Of a stretch of DNA of 64,000 nucleotides, positions 49,186-57,640 are shown in pieces. The stretch is from SHZI01 sp963802215 (GTDB lineage: Bacteria > Pseudomonadota > Gammaproteobacteria > Steroidobacterales > GCA-2729495). Where the stretch lies: positions 682,001 through 746,000 of the forward strand of contig CAWDHQ010000002.1 in assembly GCA_963802215.1 (NCBI GenBank), read 5' to 3'. The notes beneath the pieces are model-generated. The model saw only the letters and a program-made list of their open reading frames with translations, ran no database searches and was not told where the DNA came from. The first letter of the stretch is position 1; each line of letters begins with the position of its first letter. Both the position numbers and the translations under genes were made by a program.

Positions 49186-49572
49186 CTAGTGGAGGACGCC
49201 GGGCACCGCGAGCCGGAAGCGCGGGATCTCCGCGCGGAACTGGGCGCCGTCATCGGTTCGCATTCCGTAGCTGCCCTCCATCGTGCCCACCGGCGTCTCG
49301 ATGACCGCTCCGCTGGAGTAGCGATGCTGCTGGCCGGGAAGGATGTGCGGCTGCTCGCCCACCACGCCCTCGCCCTGGACTTCCTGCACCTTGCCATTGG
49401 CGTCCGTGATGATCCAGTGGCGGTTGACCAGGCGGGCGGGCAGGACTCCCGTGTTGCGGATCGTGACGGTGTAGGCAAACACGTAACGCTCGCCATCGGG
49501 TTCGGACTGATCCGGCAGGTACATGGTCTCCACCGTGATCCGGATGGTCGTTCTGGTTACTGGCTTGCTCAT
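49186..49572 (-). CDS. apaG: ApaG (Co2+/Mg2+ efflux-associated protein)
   Basis: This is a 128-residue single-domain beta-sandwich protein. Family marks: ITVETMYLPDQSEPDGERYVF-type opening, YTVTIRNTG, LVNRHWIITDANG, VQGEGVVGEQPHI and TPVGTMEGSY. Biochemical role uncertain; linked genetically to magnesium and cobalt resistance and to Ap4A metabolism by position. The start at 49572 (MSKPVTRTTIRI) was chosen because it gives the family length; the longer frame overlaps rsmA. It lies between rsmA and apaH in one operon. Confidence 0.95.
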   Translation of the reverse strand: MSKPVTRTTIRITVETMYLPDQSEPDGERYVFAYTVTIRNTGVLPARLVNRHWIITDANGKVQEVQGEGVVGEQPHILPGQQHRYSSGAVIETPVGTMEGSYGMRTDDGAQFRAEIPRFRLAVPGVLH

Positions 49573-49582
49573 GCGAATGAGG

Positions 49583-50407
49583 TCATTCTGAGAGACTGGT
49601 TGCGTCGTTGGCAAGCGCCGGATTCACGGTTGCCAGCCGGAGCCACGCTGCCGGCGGCAGTTCCTCCGGGCGCGCGCCATCATCGAGTCCCGCCGACCGG
49701 ATTTCCTCGGGCGTCAGCAGGCCACGCAGCCCGTTGCTGAGCCGCTTGCGGCGCATCGTAAAGGCTCTGGTCACCAGCCGGTCCGCGATGGCCAGGGTGC
49801 CCGCGTCGGCCAGGGGCACCGCGTGGGGATTGAGGCGCAGGAACACGGAATCCACCTTGGGTGGCGGCCTGAAGCTCCCTGGCTGGATGATGAACAGCCT
49901 CTCGACGGCGCAGCGCAGGGCGATGGCGATGGTGAGCCGGCCGTAGACCTTGCTGCCCGGCGCCGCCGTCATCCTCTCGCCCACCTCCCTCTGAAGCATC
50001 ACATGGAGGTCAGAGAACAGGTCTCCCTGCCCGAGCAGGTGAAAGAGAAGCGGGGTCGAGATGTTGTAAGGCAGGTTGGCGGCGAGCCTCAGCCGCTCGC
50101 CACCTGCTGCGAGCCGGCGGAAGTCGAAGCGCAGGGCGTTCTCGCAATACACCGTGCAGTCGGGCGAATTCACGAGTGCGGGAAGTTTGCGCGCCAGGTC
50201 CCGGTCGATCTCGATGACGTCGAGCCGGACGCCGGCCGCGAGGAGTGGCAGCGTGATGGCGCCCCGGCCCGGCCCGATCTCGACGAAGTGCTGGCCGGGC
50301 TGCGGCGCGATGGCGTCGATGATCTTGCGGATGACGTTGCCGTCCGCCAGGAAGTGCTGGCCGAGGTGCTTGCGGGCCCGCCCGCCCGCCTCGCCGGGAC
50401 CGCTCAC
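49583..50407 (-). CDS. rsmA: 16S rRNA (adenine1518/1519-N6) dimethyltransferase
   Basis: This enzyme dimethylates two adjacent adenosines in the 3' hairpin of 16S rRNA late in 30S assembly (KsgA). The 274-residue product has HLGQHFLADGNVI at the N-terminus, SAM motif I VEIGPGRGAIT, the acidic VIEIDRDLA, and the adenine-methylase catalytic motif NLPYNIS. The C-terminal helical domain has PPPKVDSVFLRL and MRRKRLSNGLRGLL. ATGA overlap with pdxA (50404-50407), as in E. coli-type operons. Confidence 0.97.
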   Translation of the reverse strand: MSGPGEAGGRARKHLGQHFLADGNVIRKIIDAIAPQPGQHFVEIGPGRGAITLPLLAAGVRLDVIEIDRDLARKLPALVNSPDCTVYCENALRFDFRRLAAGGERLRLAANLPYNISTPLLFHLLGQGDLFSDLHVMLQREVGERMTAAPGSKVYGRLTIAIALRCAVERLFIIQPGSFRPPPKVDSVFLRLNPHAVPLADAGTLAIADRLVTRAFTMRRKRLSNGLRGLLTPEEIRSAGLDDGARPEELPPAAWLRLATVNPALANDATSLSE

Positions 50408-51408
50408 GCGTGGGCTGGCGACGTCGCAACCGCCATGCTGATGGCCAGCTCCACCGCAGCCCGCAGGCTGCCCGCATCCGCGCGGCCGGTGCCGGCCAGG
50501 TCGAGCGCCGTGCCGTGGTCTACCGAGGTACGGATGACCGGCAGCCCGAGAGTGACGTTCACGGCGTTGCCGAAGCCACGGTGCTTCAGCACAGGCAGGC
50601 CCTGGTCGTGGAACATGGCCAGCACCGCATCCACACCCTGCAGGTTCGCCTCGATGAACGCGGTGTCGGCCGGCACCGGGCCTGACACGGAGAGTCCCGC
50701 TGCCCGCAATGACGCGATGGCGGGATTGATCTGCTCGATCTCCTCGGTGCCGAGGTGCCCCGACTCACCCGCGTGGGGATTCAGGCCGAGCACCACGATG
50801 TGCGGCGTGGCCAGGCCGAAGCGTCGGCGCAGGCCATCGTCGAGGATTCGCGCCGTGACTTCCACGCGCTCGCGGGTGATCGCTGCCGGCACGGCCTTGA
50901 GCGGGAGGTGGGTGGTGACCAGCGCCACGCGCAACGTGCCCGCCACCAGCAGCATCACCGGGGTCTCCGCACCCGTGAGCCGGGCCAGGAACTCGGTGTG
51001 GCCCGTGAAGGGGATTCCGGCGTCATTGATGATCCCCTTGTGCACAGGGGCCGTGACCAGTGCATCGAAATACCCCTGCTGGCAGCCTGCGCAGGCCTCC
51101 CGCAGCAGGTCCAGCACCCAGGGCCCGTTGCGCGGATCCAGCCGTCCAGGCACCACGGCCGCCGGCAGGGGCAGGTCCGCCACGACGATCCTTCCGGCCC
51201 GGGATGCAACGGGCGGCGCCCCGGGTGCGAATTCGGCGATGCCAATCTGCCGCCCTAGGGCACGCGCACGGCTGGCGAGCAGCCGGGCATCGCCCAGGAC
51301 GACGAGTTCCGCGGGCCATTCCCGGCGGGCAATCTCCAGGATCAGCTCTGGGCCGACCCCGGCGGGCTCGCCCGTGGTGATCGCGATACGGGGAATGGCG
51401 GCCGCCAT
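50404..51408 (-). CDS. pdxA: 4-hydroxythreonine-4-phosphate dehydrogenase
   Basis: This is an NAD-dependent oxidative decarboxylase that makes 3-amino-1-hydroxyacetone phosphate for pyridoxal phosphate synthesis. At 334 residues it has normal length. Family segments: ITTGEPAGVGPELIL, VTAPVHKGIINDAGIPFTGH (metal and substrate ligands including the conserved His), LNPHAGESGHLG and DAVLAMFHDQGLPVLKHRG with its metal-binding His, followed by TLGLPVIRTSVDHGTALD. It lies between surA and rsmA; PLP made through this route would serve the class IV aminotransferase at 56768. Confidence 0.96.
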   Translation of the reverse strand: MAAAIPRIAITTGEPAGVGPELILEIARREWPAELVVLGDARLLASRARALGRQIGIAEFAPGAPPVASRAGRIVVADLPLPAAVVPGRLDPRNGPWVLDLLREACAGCQQGYFDALVTAPVHKGIINDAGIPFTGHTEFLARLTGAETPVMLLVAGTLRVALVTTHLPLKAVPAAITRERVEVTARILDDGLRRRFGLATPHIVVLGLNPHAGESGHLGTEEIEQINPAIASLRAAGLSVSGPVPADTAFIEANLQGVDAVLAMFHDQGLPVLKHRGFGNAVNVTLGLPVIRTSVDHGTALDLAGTGRADAGSLRAAVELAISMAVATSPAHA

Positions 51409-51429
51409 GGTCCAGTCTGCCGCGGGGGG

Positions 51430-52737
51430 CTAGAGCCGATACTCGACGAAAGCCTCGTCGCGCAGACGCCGGGTCCAGATGTCCACTTCGTCGCCCAGCT
51501 TGCTGTTGCGGATCGCCAGGATCGCTTCCTGCTTCTGCTTGTCGGCGGTGGCGTCGTACACGCGTCGCTCCAGCACCTGGACGATGTGCCACCCGAACTG
51601 GGTGCGGAACGGCGGGCTGATCTCGTTGGGCTGGAGCTTGTTCAGTTGCTCCTCGAATATGGGGACGAAATTGCCGGGCCCGGCCCAGCCGAGGTCGCCG
51701 CCCTCGACAGCCGATTGGGGATCTTCGGACACCGCCTTGGCGACCGCGGCAAAGTCCTCGCCGCCCAGGATGCGCTCACGGATGGCCTTGAGCTGTCCCT
51801 CGGCCGCACTGTCGTCCAGGATCTCGTTGGTGGTCAGCAGGATGTGCCGCGCGTGAGTCTGGTTCTCCATGATCGCTTCCCCGCCACGCCGGTCGTCCAG
51901 CTTGATCAGGTGGAAGCCGCTGGCATTGCGGACCGGCTCGGCGACCTGGCCCTTGCTGAGGCCCGGTGCGACTTCGGCGAACAGGCTCGGCAGTTCGCTG
52001 CCCTTACGCCAGCCGAGGCTGCCGCCCTCCAGTGCCTGCTGGCCATTGGAGTAGGCCACGGCCAGCTTGGCGAAATCCTCCCCGGCCTGGATGCGCTTGT
52101 AGAGATCGTCGACCTGGAGCTGGGCGGCGTCGATCTGTTCCGGCGTGGCACTGGCCGGGACGGCGATGAGTATGTGGGAGAGCAGGAACTCCTGTCGCAG
52201 GCTGGCCTTGCCCTCCTGCCGGGCCAGGTAGGCGTCCACTTCCTTGGGGGAGACGCTGATCCGCTGCAGGACGTCCCGCTGGCGCAGCTGCTCGATCGTC
52301 ACCTGCTGGCGCAGGTCCCGCCGGTAAGCGGCGTAATCCACGCCTTCCCTGGCCAGCAGGGCCGGGAGCTCCGAGATCGCCACGTTGTTGCGCTCGGCAA
52401 TGTTGGCGAGGGCCTGGTTCAGCGTCTCGTCGGAGATCTGGATGCCCAGCTTGTCCGCGCGCTGCAGCTGGAGCTGCTCGATGATGAGGCGATCGAGAAC
52501 CTGCCGGTTGAGAATCTGGGGTGGTGGCAGCTGCGTGCCCTGCTGCTGCAGGCGTGCAACGATGCGATCGGTCTCCACCTGCAGTTCGCTCTTCAGCACG
52601 ACACCGTCGTTGACGAGCGCCACGATGCCATCGAGCAGCTCGCCGGAGCTGCTCAGCTCCCGCGTCTGGCCGTGGGCGAAAGGGGGGGCTGCCAGCGCGA
52701 CAAGCAGGAGTACCAGGGAAAGTCGGGAATGCAACAT
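51430..52737 (-). CDS. surA: Periplasmic chaperone / peptidyl-prolyl isomerase SurA
   Basis: This is the main outer-membrane-protein chaperone. The 435-residue product starts at ATG 52737; the upstream extension would overlap lptD. It begins with a signal peptide ending FAHGQ, followed by the N-terminal chaperone segment (LDGIVALVNDGVVLKSELQ) and two parvulin domains: AGEDFAKLAVAYSNGQQALE through LGWRKGSELP, and HARHILLTTNEI through GGDLGWAGPGNFVP. A C-terminal helix completes the core. It lies 10 bases downstream of lptD, in the classic lptD-surA-pdxA-rsmA order, placing an outer-membrane assembly factor beside one of its major clients. Confidence 0.96.
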   Translation of the reverse strand: MLHSRLSLVLLLVALAAPPFAHGQTRELSSSGELLDGIVALVNDGVVLKSELQVETDRIVARLQQQGTQLPPPQILNRQVLDRLIIEQLQLQRADKLGIQISDETLNQALANIAERNNVAISELPALLAREGVDYAAYRRDLRQQVTIEQLRQRDVLQRISVSPKEVDAYLARQEGKASLRQEFLLSHILIAVPASATPEQIDAAQLQVDDLYKRIQAGEDFAKLAVAYSNGQQALEGGSLGWRKGSELPSLFAEVAPGLSKGQVAEPVRNASGFHLIKLDDRRGGEAIMENQTHARHILLTTNEILDDSAAEGQLKAIRERILGGEDFAAVAKAVSEDPQSAVEGGDLGWAGPGNFVPIFEEQLNKLQPNEISPPFRTQFGWHIVQVLERRVYDATADKQKQEAILAIRNSKLGDEVDIWTRRLRDEAFVEYRL

Positions 52738-52747
52738 GGACCTGGGG

Positions 52748-54994
52748 TCAGTACTGATCGAAGCGATCGTAGCCCAGAATACCACGGTCGAGCAGCCGCT
52801 CCGCCGGGCTGCCCGAGCTGCCAAAGCCCTTCAGGAGCAGCTGCAGCGAGACGGACGAGTCCAGATCGCCGTCACGGCTGGTCAGGTAGCGGCGGGCCAC
52901 GACCCGGACACCCCAGCAGCACGTGGAGTACTCGAGGCCGACGAAGCGATCCAGTGACTGGCTGTCCTGGAGCGAATAGTTGAAGCGGCCGACCACGCTC
53001 CAGCGGTCTCCCAATGGCCAGGCGCCCGCCAGGTCGACCTCCTCGATCGAGTCGCGCCGCAGGCGATAGGACAGGTTCAGTATCCGGAAGTCGTCGGCCC
53101 GGTAGAGGACGCGGGCTTCGGCCAGCTGGGTGACGTTCTCGTCGGAGTCCCACTGGTAACCGAGGTCCACGTTCCACTGGTTGTTGATGTTCATGCCCAG
53201 CTCGGCGATGTAGTCCGACGCGCCGTCGTCGCTCGGCAGCTCGCCGGGCAGCACCACGTCCCGCGAGCTGAAGTACTGGGTCTCGCCGATCGTCGCGGTG
53301 AGGAACTGGGAGCCATCCTTCGAGCGGATGAGGCGCGTGGTCATTCCCAGGTTCAGCTGGTCCGTGTCGCCGAGCCGGTCGAGGCCCACGTACCGGTTCC
53401 GGCGGAACAGCTGCACCAGGTTGAAGTCGGGCTCGATGGTGTCGAACACCGGCAGGGCTGCCTGGTCCTCGAAGGGCACGTGCACGAACTGCGCCCGGGG
53501 CTCGATCGTCTGCAGCCACTTGCCGCCGTCTCCCCAGACCCGCTCCAGCAGCGTGCGCACGTCGATGCTGTAGATGGGGACCGAGCGGCTCGGCGAGTCG
53601 TCGCCGGCGGGTTCCACGTCGTTCAGGTCGTAGGTGGTGTAGTCGAGGGCCGCATAGGGCTCGACCAGCAGGGGCCCGATCTGGACTGGCCGCGAGACTT
53701 CGGGCAGCAGGTGCGACCGCAATCCCGTGACTCCCGTCTTCCGGTCGAAGTACGCCATCTCGGATTCGACGGCCAGTTCGAGGCCCAGCGGAGCGTCGGG
53801 CCAGAACCCGTTGATCGCGAGCTGGGGCACGCGCCGGTAGGGCTCGTCTTCGGGCACGATGGCCTCGTACAGCGTCTCGTAGTCCTCGACCCGCAGGAGG
53901 CTGAACCAGGTGTCGTTGAAGAATTCGAGATCCACGCGACGGCGCAGGTGCGTCTGGCTGGTCTTGGCGAGGCCGCTGGCCAGATCCTCGAAGTAGGCGG
54001 TGTCCGAGACGTCCGTGGCGTCCACGGTACCGCGCCACCCGGCCGGCAGCCGGGACTGGTTGAACCAGGAGATCAGGCCCCGGTTGTCGTCCGTGACGTC
54101 GTCGTTCGGCAGGAATTCCCCCGTGAGCTGCCCCGTGGTGCCGCCGCCCAGGTAGCGGAATTCTCCCTTGGTCTGCAGGCCGCGCCGGGACATGTAGCGC
54201 GGCGCCAGCGTCGCGTCATAGTTGGGTGCGAGGTTGAAGTAGTACGGCAGCTCGAATTCGACCCCCCGCTGGTCGCTGTTGGCCAGGTCCGGCAGGAGAA
54301 GTCCCGACTTGCGCTGGTTGTCGATCGGGTAGGTCAGGTAGGGCGTGTAGAGGATCGGCACCCCCTTGAACTCGAGACGGGCATTCCGGGCCGTCCCCGT
54401 GCCGCTCTCCCGGTCGAGGCTGAGGCGCCCGGCGCGCAGCAGCCAGTCGTCCTTGCCGCTGGCGCACGACGTGTAGGTGACGTTGGTCAGGGAGAGCTGC
54501 CGGGTCTCCTCCACCGTGATCAGGTCGGCCGAGCCCCGGGCGGGCACGGTGAAGAGGTCGTACTCCGCGTCCTCGACGCTGAACAGCCCCGTGTTGCTGT
54601 TGTAGCGGGCGGCGTTGCCCCGCACCCAGGTCTTGGGATCGCGGAACTCCACGTTGCCCTCGGCGGCGAATTCCCCGGTGCTCCGGTCGAAGCGGCCCCT
54701 GTCGGCGCCGAGCTGCCGGGCGCCCTGCCGCATGACGAGACGGTCGTTGAAGACGGCGGGGCCGTTCAGGTCGACCGCCACGTCGCCCGTGACGATGTCG
54801 ATGGCCTGCCGGGCCAGGTCGGTGGCGGCGACCGTTTCGTCGGAAAGCTCGAGGCCGGGCGCCGCGTCGGCGGATCCCGGAAAGACCAGCTCCGGCGGCG
54901 CCGGGATAGGGCACCCGAACACTGCCGGCGGGGCTGCTTCCGCGCCGCTGGCCGCTGCCGTCCACAGCAGAAGGATCAGCAGGCTGCTGCGCAA
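52748..54994 (-). CDS. lptD: LPS-assembly protein LptD
   Basis: This is the outer-membrane barrel that inserts lipopolysaccharide into the outer leaflet together with LptE. The 748-residue product starts at TTG 54994, the only start that gives a signal peptide (SLLILLLWTAAASGAEA). It has an OstA beta-jellyroll (residues about 60-180: DLNGPAVFNDRLVMRQGARQ, GNVEFRDPKTWVRGNAARY), followed by the barrel. Four cysteines occupy the expected places: Cys28 (FGCPIP), about Cys176 (YTSCASG) and the vicinal pair STCCWG near residue 691, matching the disulfide set needed for assembly. It is divergent from murU and upstream of surA. Confidence 0.95.
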   Translation of the reverse strand: MRSSLLILLLWTAAASGAEAAPPAVFGCPIPAPPELVFPGSADAAPGLELSDETVAATDLARQAIDIVTGDVAVDLNGPAVFNDRLVMRQGARQLGADRGRFDRSTGEFAAEGNVEFRDPKTWVRGNAARYNSNTGLFSVEDAEYDLFTVPARGSADLITVEETRQLSLTNVTYTSCASGKDDWLLRAGRLSLDRESGTGTARNARLEFKGVPILYTPYLTYPIDNQRKSGLLLPDLANSDQRGVEFELPYYFNLAPNYDATLAPRYMSRRGLQTKGEFRYLGGGTTGQLTGEFLPNDDVTDDNRGLISWFNQSRLPAGWRGTVDATDVSDTAYFEDLASGLAKTSQTHLRRRVDLEFFNDTWFSLLRVEDYETLYEAIVPEDEPYRRVPQLAINGFWPDAPLGLELAVESEMAYFDRKTGVTGLRSHLLPEVSRPVQIGPLLVEPYAALDYTTYDLNDVEPAGDDSPSRSVPIYSIDVRTLLERVWGDGGKWLQTIEPRAQFVHVPFEDQAALPVFDTIEPDFNLVQLFRRNRYVGLDRLGDTDQLNLGMTTRLIRSKDGSQFLTATIGETQYFSSRDVVLPGELPSDDGASDYIAELGMNINNQWNVDLGYQWDSDENVTQLAEARVLYRADDFRILNLSYRLRRDSIEEVDLAGAWPLGDRWSVVGRFNYSLQDSQSLDRFVGLEYSTCCWGVRVVARRYLTSRDGDLDSSVSLQLLLKGFGSSGSPAERLLDRGILGYDRFDQY

Positions 54995-55078
54995 GGGTCC
55001 CCCAGGGTTGGCCGTTCGTTGACCGGCAGAAGTATACCGGCCCCCCGTCGCCGTCCAGTTGGCTTTACCATGTGGCCG

Positions 55079-55768
55079 ATGCGCGCCCTGATCCTGGCGG
55101 CCGGCCGCGGCGAGCGGATGCGGCCCCTCACGGACGAACTGCCGAAGCCGCTCCTTCCAGCCGGCGGCCAGCCCCTGATCGACTATCACATCCAGGCGCT
55201 CGCCCGCGCCGGGATCCGCGAACTGGTGGTCAACCTCTCCTGGCACGGGGAGAAACTGCGGACCTACCTCGGCGACGGGCAGCACTACGGCGTGACGTTC
55301 GCGTTCAGCGAGGAGGGCCCCGAACCGCTCGAAACGGGCGGAGGCATCCATCACGCCCTGCGCCTGCTGGGGCCGGGGGCCTTCTGGGTCGTCAACGGCG
55401 ATATCGCCTGCGATTACCGGTTCACCCTCCGGCGGCTGCCGGCGGGCACGCTGGCGCACCTCGTGGTCGTGCCGAATCCGCCCCACAATCCGCGCGGTGA
55501 CTTCCTGCTGGCCGACGGCCGGATTGCCGCCGGGTCGCCAGCGAAAAGCACTGGCACGACGGCCCACCGGACCTTCGCCGGAATCTCGGTCCTCGATCCG
55601 GCGCTCTTCGCAGAGGCAAGCCCCGGGAAATTTCCACTGGCGCCGTTGCTGCGGGCGGCCGCGGCCCGCGGCGAGGTCTCCGGCGAGGAGCACCTCGGCC
55701 GGTGGACCGACGTGGGCACTCCGGAGCGGCTGGAAGCCCTGGATGCGGAGCTGAAGCAGCGGGCGTAG
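55079..55768 (+). CDS. murU: Nucleotidyltransferase, probable MurNAc-1-phosphate uridylyltransferase
   Basis: This is a 229-residue sugar-nucleotide transferase. The signature LAAGRGERMRPLTDELPKPL leads the protein, followed by VNLSWHGEKLRTYLGDG, the substrate segment EEGPEPLETGGGIHHAL, VVNGDIACDY with the metal-binding Asp, and WTDVGTPERLEAL at the end. Short length and position next to lptD match MurU of the peptidoglycan recycling bypass in pseudomonads (MurNAc-1-P to UDP-MurNAc). Its usual partner kinase gene amgK is not in the window. A mannose-1-phosphate guanylyltransferase-like enzyme is the alternative. ATG 55070 is also possible. The stop TAG belongs to REP palindrome C. Confidence 0.8.
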   Translation: MRALILAAGRGERMRPLTDELPKPLLPAGGQPLIDYHIQALARAGIRELVVNLSWHGEKLRTYLGDGQHYGVTFAFSEEGPEPLETGGGIHHALRLLGPGAFWVVNGDIACDYRFTLRRLPAGTLAHLVVVPNPPHNPRGDFLLADGRIAAGSPAKSTGTTAHRTFAGISVLDPALFAEASPGKFPLAPLLRAAAARGEVSGEEHLGRWTDVGTPERLEALDAELKQRA

Positions 55769-55849
55769 GAGCGCCTTGAGGCGCGACCGGGTCCGCCGGG
55801 AATCGAGTCCGCGAGTCTCCCGGCGGACCCGGTCGCGCCTCAAGGCGCT
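55765..55849. repeat. REP/BIME palindrome C
   Basis: Perfect 32-base inverted repeat: arms 55770-55801 and 55818-55849, loop of 16 bases. The left end GTAGGAGCGCC carries the TAG stop of murU. The right arm, read on the minus strand, carries GCCTTGAGG, whose TGA (55842-55840) is the stop of lipB. The inner hairpin has TTGA instead of the TTCA seen in units B and D. Confidence 0.88.
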
Positions 55850-56493
55850 GCTGCGCCCACCAAATTCAGCGTGCGCAACAGGAGCTCCCCCAGTTCCGCG
55901 GCCACCACATCCAGGTCCGAGGGCCCGCCAAGCAGCGCGAGCGAGGTCACCGGCAGGCCCGCGTAACCGCAGGGATTGATGCCGGCGAAGGGCCTGAGGT
56001 CCATATCCACGTTCAGCGCGAGGCCGTGATAGGTGCAGCCGCGCCGGACCCGCAGCCCGATGCTCGCCAGCTTCGACCCCGCCACGTAGACGCCCGGCGC
56101 CTCGCGCCGGGCGGAGGCGCTGATGCCGTGGCCGGCGGCAAGTTCCATGACGGCTTCCTCCAGTGCTGAAACGACCTGGCGGATGCCGAGTTGCGCGCGC
56201 TGCAGGTCCAGCAGCACGTAGGTCACGAGCTGCCCCGGCCCGTGGTAGGTCACCTGGCCGCCCCGGTCGGTCTGCACCACCGGAATGTCGCCGGCCGAGA
56301 GCAGGTGCGCCGGGTTGGTGTTGAGCCCGAAGGTGTAGACCGGGGGGTGCTCCAGTAACCACAGTTCATCCGGAGTGTCCGGGCCGCGCGTCGCCGTGAA
56401 CTCGCGCATGGCGGCCACGCTAGCCTCGTAACCGGTGAGCCCGGGAAGGCGGCGGAGCAGGGCGGGTGGCGCGGTTGATGGTGGGGCGGGCAT
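55840..56493 (-). CDS. lipB: Octanoyl-[acyl-carrier-protein]:protein N-octanoyltransferase
   Basis: This enzyme transfers octanoate from ACP to lipoyl domains, the first step of lipoate assembly on 2-oxoacid dehydrogenases. The 217-residue product has WLLEHPPVYTFGLNT, the core RGGQVTYHGPGQLVTYVLLDL, GSKLASIGLRVRRGCTYHGLALNV with the catalytic Lys, and INPCGYAGLPVTSL with the catalytic Cys. The C-terminus (LRTLNLVGAAAP) ends inside REP palindrome C, which supplies its TGA. It is downstream of the YbeD-like gene, matching the conserved dacA-ybeD-lipB order; lipA would be expected nearby but is not in the window. Confidence 0.95.
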   Translation of the reverse strand: MPAPPSTAPPALLRRLPGLTGYEASVAAMREFTATRGPDTPDELWLLEHPPVYTFGLNTNPAHLLSAGDIPVVQTDRGGQVTYHGPGQLVTYVLLDLQRAQLGIRQVVSALEEAVMELAAGHGISASARREAPGVYVAGSKLASIGLRVRRGCTYHGLALNVDMDLRPFAGINPCGYAGLPVTSLALLGGPSDLDVVAAELGELLLRTLNLVGAAAP

Positions 56494-56507
56494 GGCGTCC
56501 CGTGCGG

Positions 56508-56771
56508 TCAGAGAAGGAACAGCACCTGGTCGCTGACGCTGAGCGTCCGGTAGATATCGTCGAGCTGCGCGCGGCTGGCCGCCGTGAACGTCACGGTTAC
56601 GGACAGGTAGCGGGCATTGCGGCTTGGCCGGGTCGTCACGCTGCCGAGGGAGTGGGAGCCGGCGTGGGTCCGCACGACCTCCACCACGTACTGCTCGAAC
56701 GTCGGCCGGTTGTGGCCCATCACCTTCAGCGGAAAGCTGCAGGGAAACTCGAAGGGGCTCTCGTCGTTCAA
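56508..56771 (-). CDS. ybeD: YbeD/DUF493 family small regulator-like protein
   Basis: This is an 87-residue ACT-like fold protein of the DUF493 family, usually encoded between dacA and lipB. Visible motifs are FEFPCSFPLKVMGHNRPTFE, VVRTHAGSH, and SRNARYLSVTVTFTAASRAQ. The start is TTG at 56771, overlapping the aminotransferase stop as TTGA; any longer frame would be antisense-like or out of family. Function is unknown; the family is suggested to bind a lipoate-related ligand. Confidence 0.88.
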   Translation of the reverse strand: MNDESPFEFPCSFPLKVMGHNRPTFEQYVVEVVRTHAGSHSLGSVTTRPSRNARYLSVTVTFTAASRAQLDDIYRTLSVSDQVLFLL

Positions 56772-57628
56772 GACGAGTGCCCGCCTGGCTTGCTCGCGTC
56801 GAAGGCCGCCGCCACCTTGTGCCACACTGGCCCCGGCTGGCCGCTGCCGACCGGCCTGCCGTCCAGCATCACCACCGGCGCAATGCGTGTTGCCGCCGTG
56901 ATCCAGATCTCGTCCGCCCGTCTCAGGCGATCCCCGGAGATCGGCTCGTCTCGGCAACCAAAGCCGCACTGCCGCGCGATCGCGAACACGGCGTCGGTGG
57001 TCGTGCCGGGCAGCACGTCGGGCCCGGCCGGGCGGCGCACGAGGGCGCCAGCCTCCACGATGATCACGGAACTGGCCGAACCCTCGGTCAACTGGCCGTC
57101 GCGGATCAGGATGGCTTCGCCAGCGCCTGCCTCCTGCGCCGCCTGCCGGGCCAGGACGTTGGCCAGCAGCGCGGTGGACTTGATGTCGCAGCGCCCCCAG
57201 CGCTGGTCGGTACGCGTGATCGCCCGGATGCCCTGGCGGTCCGGATGCGGCTCGCGGACGGGCATCGCCATGCCGAAGACGGTCGGCCCCACGTGATCGC
57301 CGGGAAACGCGTGGTCGCGGCCGACGTCGGCGCCCCGGCTGACCTGCAGGTAGACGGCGACGTTGCTGCCACCATTCCGCTGGACGAGGCCCGTGATGAG
57401 CGCCACCCACTCCTGCCGGCCATGGGGATTCCTGATGCGCAGCTCGCCGAGACTGCGTTCCAGCCGGTCCAGGTGAGCGTCCAGCAGGAATGGCTCCCCC
57501 GCGAACACCGGGATGACCTCATACACGGCGTCGCCGTAGAGAAACGCGCGGTCGAGCGGGGACACGCGCACATCCGCCAGCGGCATGAAGTTGCCGTTGA
57601 ACCAGGCGGTGTCTAGCGGCGCTGCCAT
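56768..57628 (-). CDS. dat: PLP-dependent aminotransferase class IV, D-amino-acid transaminase type
   Basis: This is a 286-residue fold-type IV aminotransferase. The opening VRVSPLDRAFLYGDAVYEVI is the D-alanine/branched-chain aminotransferase signature; the catalytic lysine is in CDIKSTALLANVLA (about residue 148); and the PLP-phosphate segment is EGSASSVIIVE. The D-amino-acid transaminase branch is favoured by the position between dacA and ybeD, where a D-alanine/D-glutamate supply for peptidoglycan makes sense. A branched-chain or 4-amino-4-deoxychorismate enzyme is the alternative. It is coupled to ybeD by a TTGA overlap and lies 12 bases after dacA. Confidence 0.85.
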   Translation of the reverse strand: MAAPLDTAWFNGNFMPLADVRVSPLDRAFLYGDAVYEVIPVFAGEPFLLDAHLDRLERSLGELRIRNPHGRQEWVALITGLVQRNGGSNVAVYLQVSRGADVGRDHAFPGDHVGPTVFGMAMPVREPHPDRQGIRAITRTDQRWGRCDIKSTALLANVLARQAAQEAGAGEAILIRDGQLTEGSASSVIIVEAGALVRRPAGPDVLPGTTTDAVFAIARQCGFGCRDEPISGDRLRRADEIWITAATRIAPVVMLDGRPVGSGQPGPVWHKVAAAFDASKPGGHSS

Positions 57629-57640
57629 CGCGTCTCCGGC

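Noticed and set aside
54995..56362. 456-residue extension of LptD
   Set aside because: It runs antisense through murU and lipB; the TTG at 54994 gives a signal peptide and normal length.
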